The notes: generated by a model not told the origin, from the letters alone. A stretch of 64,000 bases of DNA from an uncultured Porphyromonadaceae bacterium (GCA_900555715.1 USMC01000002.1:1-64000); one strand, 5' to 3'. Counted from the first letter of the stretch, positions 17,359 through 26,680 are shown. Numbers and translations are program-made.

Positions 17359-17931
17359 TTATTGATTGTTCTGTCTCTGCCGCATACGGCGCATGCGGAT
17401 GCGCGTGCTGAGGGTTATCGCCATGAAAAGCGAAAGCACCGTGCCGGCAATTATGTTGATGGATATGATGTTTGCGGCAACGTCTGCCGGTGTCGGTGTG
17501 AGCCCTTCGTCGCGCAGCTTCTCTATTGTCTGCGCCCATACGTCGCCTTGCTGTGTGCCGAGAGCACGGAAGGCGTCGATGCTGTCCTGCATCTGTGTGG
17601 CTATGAAGTTCGGAAATGCGAAACGCAGAGCCAGATAGGTCAGTGCTGCCGGAATGAGACTGCCGAGGAAAAATGAGGCTATGCCTTCTGCCCATATTTC
17701 AGGGAACGAGAGAAAGCCGCCGCTTCGCAGACAGTTCTTGCTGAGGAGGCTGAATGCGTAGAAGGGCAGTGCTATGGCTGCGCCAAAGGCAATAAGAGCG
17801 AGGAACGGGTATTGCGTCCCTGCTCCCATGAGCGCTATAACCACGCAGAAGAATATGCCGAGGCGCAGACCGTTTTCGGCTGCGCGGGCTGTTATGGGAC
17901 GTGTGCTGGGGCGTTTATCGGTGTTTTCCAT
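17359..17931 (-). CDS. DUF4199 family membrane protein
   Basis: 190 residues with four hydrophobic segments (about residues 20-45, 47-68, 85-110 and 152-175), an arrangement seen in Bacteroidota DUF4199 proteins that precede a GT2 gene. Between segments 3 and 4 lies a soluble loop of about 45 residues. It is first in the minus-strand block; a TAnnTTTG box lies at 17955-17962. Perhaps an accessory for the sugar-lipid transferase, by context only. Confidence 0.85.
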   Translation of the reverse strand: MENTDKRPSTRPITARAAENGLRLGIFFCVVIALMGAGTQYPFLALIAFGAAIALPFYAFSLLSKNCLRSGGFLSFPEIWAEGIASFFLGSLIPAALTYLALRFAFPNFIATQMQDSIDAFRALGTQQGDVWAQTIEKLRDEGLTPTPADVAANIISINIIAGTVLSLFMAITLSTRIRMRRMRQRQNNQ

Positions 17932-17954
17932 CCTGACTGGTTCTTATGTGAGTA

Positions 17955-17962
17955 CAAAGTTA
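17955..17962 (-). promoter_or_regulatory. -7 box (TAACTTTG) upstream of DUF4199
   Basis: Full match to TAnnTTTG on the minus strand, 24 bases upstream of the start codon. No -33 box at the usual spacing. Confidence 0.5.
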
Positions 17963-18040
17963 GAAAAAAATATTCATTCCGTACTGCTGTGAGGCTGTCT
18001 TAATTGTTATTAAGGTGTATAACATGTAAATATTTATGCT

Positions 18041-18613
18041 ATGAATGTAAAGAATCTGATACTGACGGGGCTTGTGGCTCTTGTCGCCGGTCTTCTTCTC
18101 GTGCTCATGCGTGCATCGCTCGCCGACGGTCGTGTTGTTGTCGCTGCCGGCATACTGTTTGCTGTCGCCGGAGTTCTCGACCTCGCTCTCATTGTCCGCC
18201 CTTCCGAAAAACGGAAAAACGCCGGTGCTGTAGGCACTGTGCTCGGCTGGATTGCCGCCGCAGCTGCGATAATATTCGGACTTGCGATGATAATCTTCAA
18301 ATCGACATTCGCCGGTCTTGTAGGCTTCATCCTTGGAGTGCTTCTTGTTTTTCTGGCATGTTTCCAGTTCTATCTTATTCTCTTCGGTTCTCGTCCGTCG
18401 CGCCTGCCGGGATGGCTCTATATAGTGCCGACGTCGCTGGTCGCTTGCGCGGTGTATATCTTCACGAGTGATTATGTTCCGGGGCGTGTCACAGAAATCG
18501 TCATCGCGGGCGCCGGATTCATGGCTTTCGGCGCCGCCGCCATTGCGGAATACTTCATTCTGAAAAGCCGCAGACACGTTGCTTCCGAAGCCACAGGCGA
18601 CGTTGCCAAATAA
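18041..18613 (+). CDS. small multi-pass membrane protein (HdeD/DUF308-like)
   Basis: 190 residues with about six hydrophobic helices spaced evenly (roughly residues 8-28, 34-54, 66-88, 92-115, 126-145, 150-172). The glycine-rich pattern of paired helices resembles the HdeD/DUF308 group, but I see no diagnostic motif, so the family is tentative. It is divergent from the DUF4199 gene and is followed by a long inverted repeat (18646-18710) that may end its transcript. Function unknown. Confidence 0.65.
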   Translation: MNVKNLILTGLVALVAGLLLVLMRASLADGRVVVAAGILFAVAGVLDLALIVRPSEKRKNAGAVGTVLGWIAAAAAIIFGLAMIIFKSTFAGLVGFILGVLLVFLACFQFYLILFGSRPSRLPGWLYIVPTSLVACAVYIFTSDYVPGRVTEIVIAGAGFMAFGAAAIAEYFILKSRRHVASEATGDVAK

Positions 18614-18645
18614 GTGCCGACCGGCCTCCGTAAGCGCCGTTTTTG

Positions 18646-18710
18646 AGCCTGAAATTGCGAAATAGCCACTATTTCACACAAATATGCTGGCAAAAATGCA
18701 ATTTTAGGCT
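18646..18710 (+). repeat. long inverted repeat with inner hairpin
   Basis: Arms AGCCTGAAATTGC (18646-18658) and GCAATTTTAGGCT (18698-18710) pair over 13 positions with one G-U. Inside, GAAATAG (18659-18665) pairs with CTATTTC (18669-18675). It sits between a membrane-protein gene and the HU promoter. TTTCGTTTTG follows, so it could be a weak terminator; otherwise an RNA or DNA structure. Confidence 0.7.
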
Positions 18711-18834
18711 TTCGTTTTGTGGTAGTTTTAAAAAAAATAGCGATATTTGCACCGCAATTTGGAACAGGGCTTCCCCGGTCCCGCCATTTGCTTATGGATT
18801 TTTTATAACCAATTGTATTTAAACTCATATAAAA

Positions 18835-19110
18835 ATGACTAAAGCCGACATCGTAAACGAAATTGCTAAGAGCACAAATCTCGACAAAGCAGAAGTTCTT
18901 GCAACAATCGAACGCTTCATGGAAGTAGTAAAGGATTCACTTGCAAGCGGTGAGAATGTGTATCTTCGTGGCTTCGGCAGCTTCATCGTAAAAGTACGCT
19001 CACAGAAGACTGCACGCAACATCAGCAAAAAGACCACAATCATCATCCCCGAACATAAGATTCCCGCTTTCAAGCCCAGCCGTGTGTTCATGGATGAAGT
19101 GAAGAAATGA
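18835..19110 (+). CDS. HU/IHF-family DNA-binding protein
   Basis: 91 residues, the normal HU length. It begins TKADIVNEIAKS and includes the signature GFGSFIVKVRSQKTARN at about residues 46-62 and a C-terminal FKPSRVFMDEVKK helix. HU bends and compacts DNA as a dimer. The gene precedes a 29-codon ribosomal-type gene and RNase G, a conserved Bacteroidales order. A GATATTTG box at 18742-18749 may be its promoter (imperfect). Which HU paralog this is cannot be said. Confidence 0.95.
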   Translation: MTKADIVNEIAKSTNLDKAEVLATIERFMEVVKDSLASGENVYLRGFGSFIVKVRSQKTARNISKKTTIIIPEHKIPAFKPSRVFMDEVKK

Positions 19111-19180
19111 AATTTCAAGCTTTCCGGTGTTGAGCCGGAAGGTCCCGATACTATTAATTAACCCACAAAAGCGTTAGACA

Positions 19181-19270
19181 ATGCCCAGCGGAAAGAAAAG
19201 AAAAGGCCACAAGATGGCAACCCACAAACGCAAGAAACGTCTGAGAAAGAATCGTCATAAGAAGAAATAA
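19181..19270 (+). CDS. 29-residue AURKAIP1/COX24 (mS38-like) domain protein
   Basis: A 30-codon frame from ATG 19181 to TAA 19270. Of 29 residues 19 are Lys, Arg or His; the core KMATHKRKKRLRKNRHKK matches the C-terminal domain of mitochondrial mS38 (AURKAIP1, yeast Cox24), the small-subunit protein that inserts into rRNA. Bacteroidota encode such very short versions, annotated as AURKAIP1/COX24 domain proteins, between HU and RNase G genes. A ribosomal role is inferred from the motif. Confidence 0.75.
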   Translation: MPSGKKRKGHKMATHKRKKRLRKNRHKKK

Positions 19271-19467
19271 GGCAGGCAAGGCTGTCCTGCCAGTCCGGGC
19301 AGCCCGAGCCCGCGAATACGTTCGTGACGAACCATATCTACCAGACAATGAGCAAACTTCGCACTGCGGCGCACCCTTGAGAGCCTGCCGCGGCGAAGAT
19401 TTGTTCGTTTTTAGTCATGCCTTTGACTGAACCCAACAGAACATTTTTTACATAACCACCTCAGCAA
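19271..19467 (+). other. leader of the RNase G gene
   Basis: 197 bases without a convincing ORF. Immediately after the mS38-like stop is a hairpin GGCAGG...CCTGCC (19271-19291). A long leader before an RNase E/G gene could be a target of autoregulation, as known for E. coli rne; here this is only suggested by length and position. Confidence 0.3.
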
Positions 19468-21483
19468 ATGAAAAGCGAACTCATCGTAGATGTGCAGCCT
19501 TCGGAAATATCTGTCGCCCTTCTTGAAGACGGGCGTCTGGTGTCGCTGCAGAAAGAGGCGAGAAATATCGCGTATGCTGTAGGCGACATCTATCTGGCAA
19601 AGGTGAAGAAGCTAATGCCGGGTCTGAATGCCGCATTTGTGAACGTGGGGTATGAAAAAGATGCTTTCCTTCATTATCTCGATCTCGGCGCGAATTTCTC
19701 GTCGTACTCCGAATTTCTGCGTCAGCTCATGGCTGACAAGAAGCGTGTGCCGAAGCTTTCGGCAATGAAACTGCTTCCTGAAATAGACAAGCACGGGTCG
19801 ATAGCCGATACGCTCACTCCCGGTCAGGAGCTCCTTGTGCAGATTGTCAAGGAGCCTATTTCGTCGAAGGGTCCGCGCCTGACGACAGAGCTCTCGCTCA
19901 CGGGGCGTTTCCTTGTCCTGACGCCATTCTGCGACAAGATTTCCATATCACAGAAAATCAAGTCGTCGGAGGAGAAGATGCGTCTGCGCCGACTGATCGA
20001 ATTCCTCAAACCGAAAAACTTCGGCGTGATAGTGCGCACATCTGCCGAAGGAAAGAACAGCGCCGAGCTCGATGCCGAGCTTAAATCCCTTCTGCAGGCG
20101 TTCGAAGACGCCTGCGCCAAAGCACAGAAATCCGAAGCTCCGAAACTTGTCTTCGAGGAAGAAAACCGCGCTGTCGCCATGCTCCGCGACGTGTTCAGCC
20201 CGTCGTTCGAATCGATATATGTCGCCGACAGCGAGATATGCTCGCACATCCGCAACTATGTGGCGCTCATAGCGCCGGAACAGAAAGAAATTGTAAAGTC
20301 TTACGACAAGGATCTTCCGATATTCGACCATTTCGGCATCACGAGGCAGATAAAATCGTCGTTCGGCAAGACGGTGTCGTTCAAGTCGGGCGCGTATATC
20401 ATCATTGAGCATACGGAGGCGCTTCATGTCATCGACGTCAATTCCGGCAACCGCGCCAAGGCGGGTACCGACCAGGAAAGCAATGCTCTCGACGTCAATC
20501 TCCGCGCCGCCGACGAAATCGCCAGGCAGCTCCGCCTGCGCGATATGGGCGGCATCATTGTTGTCGACTTCATCGACATGGCGAAGAGCGAGCACCGCCA
20601 GCAGCTCTACGACCACATGCGCGAGGTTATGGCAAACGACCGTGCGCGCCACAGCATTCTGCCCCTCAGTAAGTTCGGACTAATGCAGATCACGCGCCAG
20701 CGTGTGCGTCCGGTGCTCGACATACACACTAACGAGGAGTGCCCGTCGTGCCGCGGCAAGGGCGAAGTGCAGCCGTCGATTCTCTTTACTGACACTCTTG
20801 CCGAAAAACTCGAATATATCGTCGATACTCTCGGAAAGAAAGATTTCGTGATGTATGTCCATCCCTATGTGGACGCATATATTAAAAAAGGTCTGTTCAC
20901 AAGTCTTTACGGCAAGTGGCGCCGTCGCTTCGGACGGGTGTTCCGCATAGTTCCCGACGAATCGCTTGCGTATCTTCAGTACCGTGTCGTGGACAGCGAG
21001 CGCAATGAACTCAGTCTTGTCGACGAAAAAGACAACGGCAAGAGCTCTGTGGCGAAGACTGCCGACAAGGCGATAAAGCGCGGTGCCGAAGAAGAAGAAC
21101 CGCAGCCGGCGAAGAAAGAGCAGCCGAAACCACAAGGCAAGCAAGCGAAGGTCCAGAAAGAGCAGCCGGCGCAGACGCCGACAGAACAGCCGGCGGAATC
21201 GACAGACGCCCCGGAGCAACCGGCGCCGAAAGCTAAGAAACCAAAGCAGCGTCAGGCGAAGAAAAAAGCCGAGCCGCAGGCTCAGACCGACCCTGCTCAC
21301 CTTCTTCCTCCTGCAGAACAGGTAATGGAAGATGTGCCCGGCGACATGGCTGACGAAAGCGGCGACGCTCAGGAAATATCAGCAGGGCAGCCGAAGCCCA
21401 AGCCGAAACGGCGTCATCGCCGCAAGCCGAAGCCAGCCGCGGACGGACAGCCGTCGGCGCAGGACGCTCCTCCGGCAGAATAG
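19468..21483 (+). CDS. rng: ribonuclease G/E family protein with Lys/Pro-rich tail
   Basis: 671 residues. The S1-like RNA-binding region occupies about residues 35-130, the catalytic DNase I-like region contains HVIDVNSGNRAK and IIVVDFIDM (Mg-binding Asp residues), and CPSCRGKGEVQ near 422-432 is the zinc-link that joins dimers into tetramers. Residues 1-520 therefore match RNase G/E endonuclease. Residues 520-671 are low-complexity (Lys, Pro, Glu, Gln), a probable scaffold or RNA-binding tail. Acts in mRNA decay and rRNA processing. Terminator follows. Confidence 0.92.
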   Translation: MKSELIVDVQPSEISVALLEDGRLVSLQKEARNIAYAVGDIYLAKVKKLMPGLNAAFVNVGYEKDAFLHYLDLGANFSSYSEFLRQLMADKKRVPKLSAMKLLPEIDKHGSIADTLTPGQELLVQIVKEPISSKGPRLTTELSLTGRFLVLTPFCDKISISQKIKSSEEKMRLRRLIEFLKPKNFGVIVRTSAEGKNSAELDAELKSLLQAFEDACAKAQKSEAPKLVFEEENRAVAMLRDVFSPSFESIYVADSEICSHIRNYVALIAPEQKEIVKSYDKDLPIFDHFGITRQIKSSFGKTVSFKSGAYIIIEHTEALHVIDVNSGNRAKAGTDQESNALDVNLRAADEIARQLRLRDMGGIIVVDFIDMAKSEHRQQLYDHMREVMANDRARHSILPLSKFGLMQITRQRVRPVLDIHTNEECPSCRGKGEVQPSILFTDTLAEKLEYIVDTLGKKDFVMYVHPYVDAYIKKGLFTSLYGKWRRRFGRVFRIVPDESLAYLQYRVVDSERNELSLVDEKDNGKSSVAKTADKAIKRGAEEEEPQPAKKEQPKPQGKQAKVQKEQPAQTPTEQPAESTDAPEQPAPKAKKPKQRQAKKKAEPQAQTDPAHLLPPAEQVMEDVPGDMADESGDAQEISAGQPKPKPKRRHRRKPKPAADGQPSAQDAPPAE

Positions 21484-21507
21484 GAAAGCATTTATTACCC
21501 ACAGATT

Positions 21508-21540
21508 ATAATCTCCGGTTGTTCCCGGAGATTATTTTTT
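21508..21540 (+). terminator. intrinsic terminator of RNase G
   Basis: Arms ATAATCTCCGG (21508-21518) and CCGGAGATTAT (21525-21535), followed by a T-run. Confidence 0.9.
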
Positions 21541-21679
21541 AGACCTGCTTAAAGGAATCCGCGTTTCGGAGAATGTGAAATCGCGTGTTTAGCAATGGTG
21601 AAAACGACGGTACAAACGTTTGTAAATACCTTTATAGTTAAAAGTGTTGCCATATTATTAAGTTTTTAAAAACTTTTTG

Positions 21680-21710
21680 TTGGTTATTAGAAAAAAACAT
21701 ATTATTTTTG
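21680..21710 (+). promoter_or_regulatory. promoter of the susC/susD operon
   Basis: TATTTTTG at 21703-21710 fits TAnnTTTG; TTGG at 21680-21683 lies 19 bases upstream. The leader that follows is about 70 bases and contains tandem repeats. Confidence 0.6.
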
Positions 21711-21726
21711 CATTCAAATTAATTTT

Positions 21727-21762
21727 AAAATCAAATTTAAAATCAAATTTAAAATCAAATTA
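21727..21762 (+). repeat. three tandem copies of a 12-base AT-rich unit
   Basis: AAAATCAAATTT is repeated at 21727-21738 and 21739-21750, with AAAATCAAATTA at 21751-21762. Lies in the presumed 5' leader of the susC-like mRNA. Confidence 0.85.
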
Positions 21763-21789
21763 ACCTTAAATATTTACAATCAATCAGTC

Positions 21790-24700
21790 ATGAAGCAACC
21801 TCCATTATTAAGACTCAGGCTTTTTGCCTTGCTATGGTGTTTTGCAGCTATGGTATGCGCCAACGCGCAGGTTTCAGTGACAGGTACTGTCTCTGATAAA
21901 ACGGGTGAAACAATGCCCGGTGTATCAGTACAACTCAAAGGCAATCCTAAGGTTGCCGCCGCTACGGATATAGACGGTAAATTCACCATTAAAGTTCCAA
22001 ATCTTCAGTCTCAGCTTGAAGTGAGCTATGTCGGTTTTAAAAAGCAGACAGTCGCTCTCAACGGAAGGTCAAACGTCGAAATCGTTCTTGAAGAAGACAC
22101 AGAGCTCCTCGACGAAGTCGTTGTTGTCGGTTACGGCGTTCAGAAGAAGGTCTCCCTTACCGGCTCGGTATCGGCAGTGTCCGGTTCTGACCTTATAAAG
22201 GCGCCTATGCAGAACGTTTCGAACCTCCTCACCGGTAAGGTTTCCGGTATCACCGCAGTTCAGAGCACCGGTCGTCCCGGTGAGGACGCCGCATCGATCA
22301 AAGTGCGCGGTGTCAGTGACTTCAACTACTCCGGTCCTCTCGTGCTCGTCGACGGTGTGCAGATGGATATGAACCTTGTCAACCCTCAGGACATCGAAAG
22401 TGTGTCTATCCTTAAGGATGCATCGGCAGCTATCTACGGTGTCGAAGGCGCCAACGGCGTAATCCTCATTACTACCAAGAAAGGTCAGGAAGGCATTGCA
22501 AAGATCGCTTACAATGGTTCTTTCTCATGGGTTCACAACACAGCTCTTCCAGAGTTCTGCGACGCTGAAGAATATATCTACTGGCACAACAAGGCATCGA
22601 TCATGGACGGTATTACCCCGCGCTACGACGCCGACGTTCTCCGCCGTGTAAAGGAAGCCGCTCCCGACGACTGGCTAGGCAACACCAACTGGTTCAAGGA
22701 AATTTTCCGCACAGGCTTCACCCAGCAGCACAACGTATCTGCAACCGGTGGCGGCAAGAACGCATCTTACTTCGTTTCCGGTGGCATCATGGACCAGCAG
22801 GGCACAATGCGCGGCACCAGCTACCACCGTTACAACGTGCGTTCCAACCTCGAAATGAAGGTTGCCAAGAACATGCGTTTTGCCAGCACCATCGCCGCTT
22901 ACCGTACAGAAAAGGACTATCCTAACACCAACATGAGTGAGCAGAGTCCATACAACCCCTCTTCAGAAGCTGTCTACACGCTTCCTATCTTCCAGAAGGA
23001 ATATCAGGGCCGTCCCGTAGGTTACGGCGCAGACAGTCTCAACCCTGTCGCCGCAATCGAACAGAGCGGTTTTCAACGCACATACGCCAACCGTTTCGTA
23101 GGTACAGCCCTTCTGGAATATGACTTCAAGGCTGTTCATCCTCTTCTCGACGGTCTGAAAGTGTCTGTCTGGGGTTCTTACAACACGTGGCACCAGAACG
23201 CCGAGTCCTATTTCGGCGCAATTGAAGCGTTCCAGGTTCTCCCATCCGATGTAACCAAAGGAACTGTCACTTACAAGGCCGCCTACGCAAAGGGTCAGGA
23301 AAATACTTCTTACAGCAAGTCTTCGGCATGGGACTGGACAGCAATGCTCCGTCCTCAGGTTTCTTACAACCACAAGTTCGGCAAAGCCGACATCGGTCTC
23401 CTCTACCTGTATGAAGCTACCAAATACTTCACGAGCAACGTGGGCGCATCGGCGCGCAATTACATCGCTCCCGATCCTGTCGACCTCGGTCTCGGTCTTG
23501 AGGTTATTCCTACCGCCGTGTCCGGTAGTCACGGACGCTCGGCGAAAGCCTCCCACATCGGTCGTTTCAATTTCAACTGGGACGAGAAATATCTCCTCGA
23601 GTTTGCCTTCCGTTACGACGGCTCATACAAATTCGCTCCCGAAAACCGCTGGGGCTTCTTCCCCTCTGTATCCGCAGGCTGGGTAATGTCGCAGGAAGGC
23701 TTTATCAAGAACAATCTTCCCTGGGTCGACTTCCTCAAACTCCGCGCCAGCTACGGTGAGTCAGGTAAGGACAACCTCTCGGCCTTCCTTTATGAATATC
23801 TTTATAAATCGAAAAAAGACGGTTACATCTTCCCCAGCGGCGTTTCAATTCCTCTGGTATGGACCGACTCCTACACTCAGAGCCGCAACCTCAAATGGTC
23901 GACTACCAAGACTTATAATGTCGGTTTCGATGTCGACGTTCTGCACCGTAAGTTAGGTCTGGAATTCGACGTATTCTATCAGGTGACATCCAACCTTCTC
24001 GAAGGTATCGGCGGCGCTTATCCCTCGTCGCTCGGCGGCAACACTCCGAAGTATGAAAACTCGGGTGCTGTCGACAACCGCGGTGTCGACTTTACCATCA
24101 AGCACGAACTCGCTGTCAACAAGGACTTCAGCTACCGTCTGCGCGGCACATTCGGCTTCGCGCGCAATAAAGTTCTCCGCAAGAAGATCGTCGATGACCA
24201 CCCCTCGTGGCGCAACACTCTCGGCTACCCGATGGGCGCGCGCTTCGGTCTTATCGCCACAGGTCTCGCTCAGACACAAGAGCAGATCGACAACGCTCCC
24301 GCCGCACCTTCGGGCGATATCAAGCTCGGTGATCTCCTCTATCAGGACACCAACGGCGACGGCAAGATCATGTACAAAGGTTCTGAGTCTGACTACGTCC
24401 GCATCGGTTACGGTTCGCTCCCCGAAATCACTTTCTCGATGAACATGGACTTCAACTACAAGAACTTCTACCTCAACATGCTGTGGCAGGGCGTTACCCA
24501 TGTCGATTATCAGCTCAACGGTATCTGGGGTACAAATCACTGCGACCATACTCCATACACACGTCCGTTCTACAGCGACGGCAACGCACCTAAGTATCTT
24601 GTCGAAGACTCCTGGACACCCGAAAACACCGACGCCCGCTATCCTCGTCTGTCTTCGACAGCCCGTCAGAACAACGCTGTCGCTTCTACGTGGTGGCTCA

Positions 24701-24924
24701 TCAACGGCGAATATCTCCGCCTCAAGAACCTCACCATCGGTTATGATGTGCCTGAGAGTGTGCTCAAACACACACCTTTCTCGCGCTTCAATATCTACGT
24801 GTCGGGTACAAACGTTCTTACCTTCAGCCACTTCAAATACCTTGACCCCGAGTCTCCTTCTATCGCCGCAGGTTACTATCCCCAGCCGGCAACATGGTCG
24901 CTTGGTCTTAATGTCAACTTCTAA
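21790..24924 (+). CDS. SusC/RagA-family TonB-dependent outer-membrane transporter
   Basis: 1044 residues. Signal peptide to about residue 25, a CarboxypepD-regulatory-like domain (26-110, with TGTVSDKTGETMPGVSV), then the plug with EVVVVGYGVQKK and the conserved VLVDGVQMDMN/IESVSILKDASAAIYG core, and a beta-barrel ending in LGLNVNF (aromatic C-terminus). With the SusD partner it imports oligosaccharides or peptides with TonB energy. First gene of a four-gene operon. The substrate is not evident: there is no adjacent glycoside hydrolase or regulator. Confidence 0.96.
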   Translation: MKQPPLLRLRLFALLWCFAAMVCANAQVSVTGTVSDKTGETMPGVSVQLKGNPKVAAATDIDGKFTIKVPNLQSQLEVSYVGFKKQTVALNGRSNVEIVLEEDTELLDEVVVVGYGVQKKVSLTGSVSAVSGSDLIKAPMQNVSNLLTGKVSGITAVQSTGRPGEDAASIKVRGVSDFNYSGPLVLVDGVQMDMNLVNPQDIESVSILKDASAAIYGVEGANGVILITTKKGQEGIAKIAYNGSFSWVHNTALPEFCDAEEYIYWHNKASIMDGITPRYDADVLRRVKEAAPDDWLGNTNWFKEIFRTGFTQQHNVSATGGGKNASYFVSGGIMDQQGTMRGTSYHRYNVRSNLEMKVAKNMRFASTIAAYRTEKDYPNTNMSEQSPYNPSSEAVYTLPIFQKEYQGRPVGYGADSLNPVAAIEQSGFQRTYANRFVGTALLEYDFKAVHPLLDGLKVSVWGSYNTWHQNAESYFGAIEAFQVLPSDVTKGTVTYKAAYAKGQENTSYSKSSAWDWTAMLRPQVSYNHKFGKADIGLLYLYEATKYFTSNVGASARNYIAPDPVDLGLGLEVIPTAVSGSHGRSAKASHIGRFNFNWDEKYLLEFAFRYDGSYKFAPENRWGFFPSVSAGWVMSQEGFIKNNLPWVDFLKLRASYGESGKDNLSAFLYEYLYKSKKDGYIFPSGVSIPLVWTDSYTQSRNLKWSTTKTYNVGFDVDVLHRKLGLEFDVFYQVTSNLLEGIGGAYPSSLGGNTPKYENSGAVDNRGVDFTIKHELAVNKDFSYRLRGTFGFARNKVLRKKIVDDHPSWRNTLGYPMGARFGLIATGLAQTQEQIDNAPAAPSGDIKLGDLLYQDTNGDGKIMYKGSESDYVRIGYGSLPEITFSMNMDFNYKNFYLNMLWQGVTHVDYQLNGIWGTNHCDHTPYTRPFYSDGNAPKYLVEDSWTPENTDARYPRLSSTARQNNAVASTWWLINGEYLRLKNLTIGYDVPESVLKHTPFSRFNIYVSGTNVLTFSHFKYLDPESPSIAAGYYPQPATWSLGLNVNF

Positions 24925-24946
24925 TCAATCCTAACGATTCCGCAAA

Positions 24947-26680
24947 ATGAAAAAATCTATATTTTTAGCAGCTTTAGCGGTTCTGGCTCTTTCGTCGACA
25001 TCGTGTAGCGACATTCTCGACATTCAGCCGTCCGACCAATACGGTTCGGACGCGATCTGGAGCACAGAGACCTCTGCCGACTATTATATAATGGCGTCGT
25101 ACCAGCACTTCAAGGATCACTCTATCCTCGCCGGTCACACACGTCACTATTATGACGCCTACACCGACCTCTACAAGTCGACCACATGGCTCGGATACGA
25201 CCACATGTATAATAAGGAGTTCATGCTCGCCTCACAGTTCGGCAAAAATAATGCCGCCGACTTCGCTTCGTGGAACACAGCTTATGGTCGTATCAAGCGT
25301 GCCAATCTTCTGCTCAACGACCTTGACAGGTTTGCCGACCGCTTCGATCCGGAATGGGTGAAAATCCGCCGCGCCGAGGTTCGCTTCGCTATTGCGATGA
25401 ATTACTTCTACATCGCCCGCGTCTATGGCGGCTTTGTTATCCGTACCGATAAGTCAGGTATCAACGGCGGTACTGATGATGGCGCAAATCCCGAAGACTG
25501 CAACCGCGCCCGCGCTACTGAAAAAGAGTCCTACGACTTTATTATGAAGACAATGAACGAGTGCGCTGAGGACCTTCCCGAATCATGGGGTAAGGGCGGC
25601 AAACTCGAAGGTCGTGCCACAAAAGGCATGGTCTACGGCTTCCTTTCACGCGTGGCTCTTTTCGCAGAGGATTGGGAAATGGCTGCCAATGCCGCCGACT
25701 CGTGCGCCAAGTACGGCAAGTACAAACTTGTTGACAACTACGCCGACCTCTTCAACTACACTAAGGACGAGTCGAACCTCAGCGAAGTCATCTTCGCTAT
25801 CTATTATAAGAAGGAACTTGCCACTCACGGCTTCGACAATGCTATGCGCAGCCCCGGCGATGCAGCAATAAATAAGGTTCCCGCGACTGCCACTATCGTG
25901 CCGACGGCAGAGCTTGCCGACATGTACGAGTTTAAGGACGGTACTCCATTCGACTGGTCGACATGGAAGAGAGTCAAAGACGGTGAAGGGAAAACCCTTA
26001 CCGACCCTTATACATATCGTGAACCCCGCTTCCAGGCCACAATCCTCTATGACGGCGCACAATGGGAAGGCCGCACAATCGAGACTTATGTCGGTCAGAC
26101 TGCCAGCGTACCCGACGGCGTCGACGCAATCAAGACATGGACCCGCGCAGGCACGTGCGATGGTCACACCTGCACAGGCTACTACATCCGCAAATATCTT
26201 ATGGAAGGTAACAAAGACTTCCTTACCAAAGGCAGCACAATGACTGAGATATGCCTCCGCTACGCCGAGGTTCTTCTCAACAAGGCCGAAGGTCTCGCCA
26301 TGCAGAACCGTATCGAGGAAGCTCTTGTGCCTCTGAATGAAGTCCGTGCACGTGTCAAGCTGCCCGCACGCACTCTTGCCGACGCTCCCAATCAGGCTGC
26401 TTTCATGAATCTTCTGCGCAAGGAACGTGTATGCGAGCTTGCCGGTGAAGGTCAGCGCTACTGGGATCTCATCCGCTGGAGACTTGCCAAGGAGGTAATC
26501 GACGGTCAGTCGTTCCACGGTGTCCAGATTTCCATGCGTGCTACTGGTACAAAGACATACAAGGAAGTCGACATCGACGACGGACAGAAGCGCATGTTCG
26601 AAGACCGCTACTATCGTCTCTCACTCCCTGCCACCGAGCTCACCAACAACAAACTCTGTGAGGACAACCCCGGCTGGTAA
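24947..26680 (+). CDS. SusD/RagB-family nutrient-binding lipoprotein
   Basis: 577 residues. Lipobox LSSTSC places the lipidated Cys at residue 20. The N-terminal SusD-like region and the C-terminal RagB/SusD domain (CLRYAEVLLNKAE near 430, ERVCELAGEGQRYWDLIRWR near 480) are typical. SusD caps the SusC barrel and captures ligand at the cell surface. 22 bases separate it from the susC-like gene. The ligand is unknown. Confidence 0.95.
   Translation: MKKSIFLAALAVLALSSTSCSDILDIQPSDQYGSDAIWSTETSADYYIMASYQHFKDHSILAGHTRHYYDAYTDLYKSTTWLGYDHMYNKEFMLASQFGKNNAADFASWNTAYGRIKRANLLLNDLDRFADRFDPEWVKIRRAEVRFAIAMNYFYIARVYGGFVIRTDKSGINGGTDDGANPEDCNRARATEKESYDFIMKTMNECAEDLPESWGKGGKLEGRATKGMVYGFLSRVALFAEDWEMAANAADSCAKYGKYKLVDNYADLFNYTKDESNLSEVIFAIYYKKELATHGFDNAMRSPGDAAINKVPATATIVPTAELADMYEFKDGTPFDWSTWKRVKDGEGKTLTDPYTYREPRFQATILYDGAQWEGRTIETYVGQTASVPDGVDAIKTWTRAGTCDGHTCTGYYIRKYLMEGNKDFLTKGSTMTEICLRYAEVLLNKAEGLAMQNRIEEALVPLNEVRARVKLPARTLADAPNQAAFMNLLRKERVCELAGEGQRYWDLIRWRLAKEVIDGQSFHGVQISMRATGTKTYKEVDIDDGQKRMFEDRYYRLSLPATELTNNKLCEDNPGW

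Larger units (their letters stand above)
21484..21789 (+). other. spacer between RNase G and susC-like gene
   Basis: Holds the RNase G terminator, a Bacteroidota promoter and a three-copy 12-base tandem repeat in the susC leader. I see no ORF. Confidence 0.6.

Noticed and set aside
21727..21762. Possible CRISPR-like repeat array
   Set aside because: The unit is only 12 bases, repeats are directly adjacent without spacers, and no cas genes are present.
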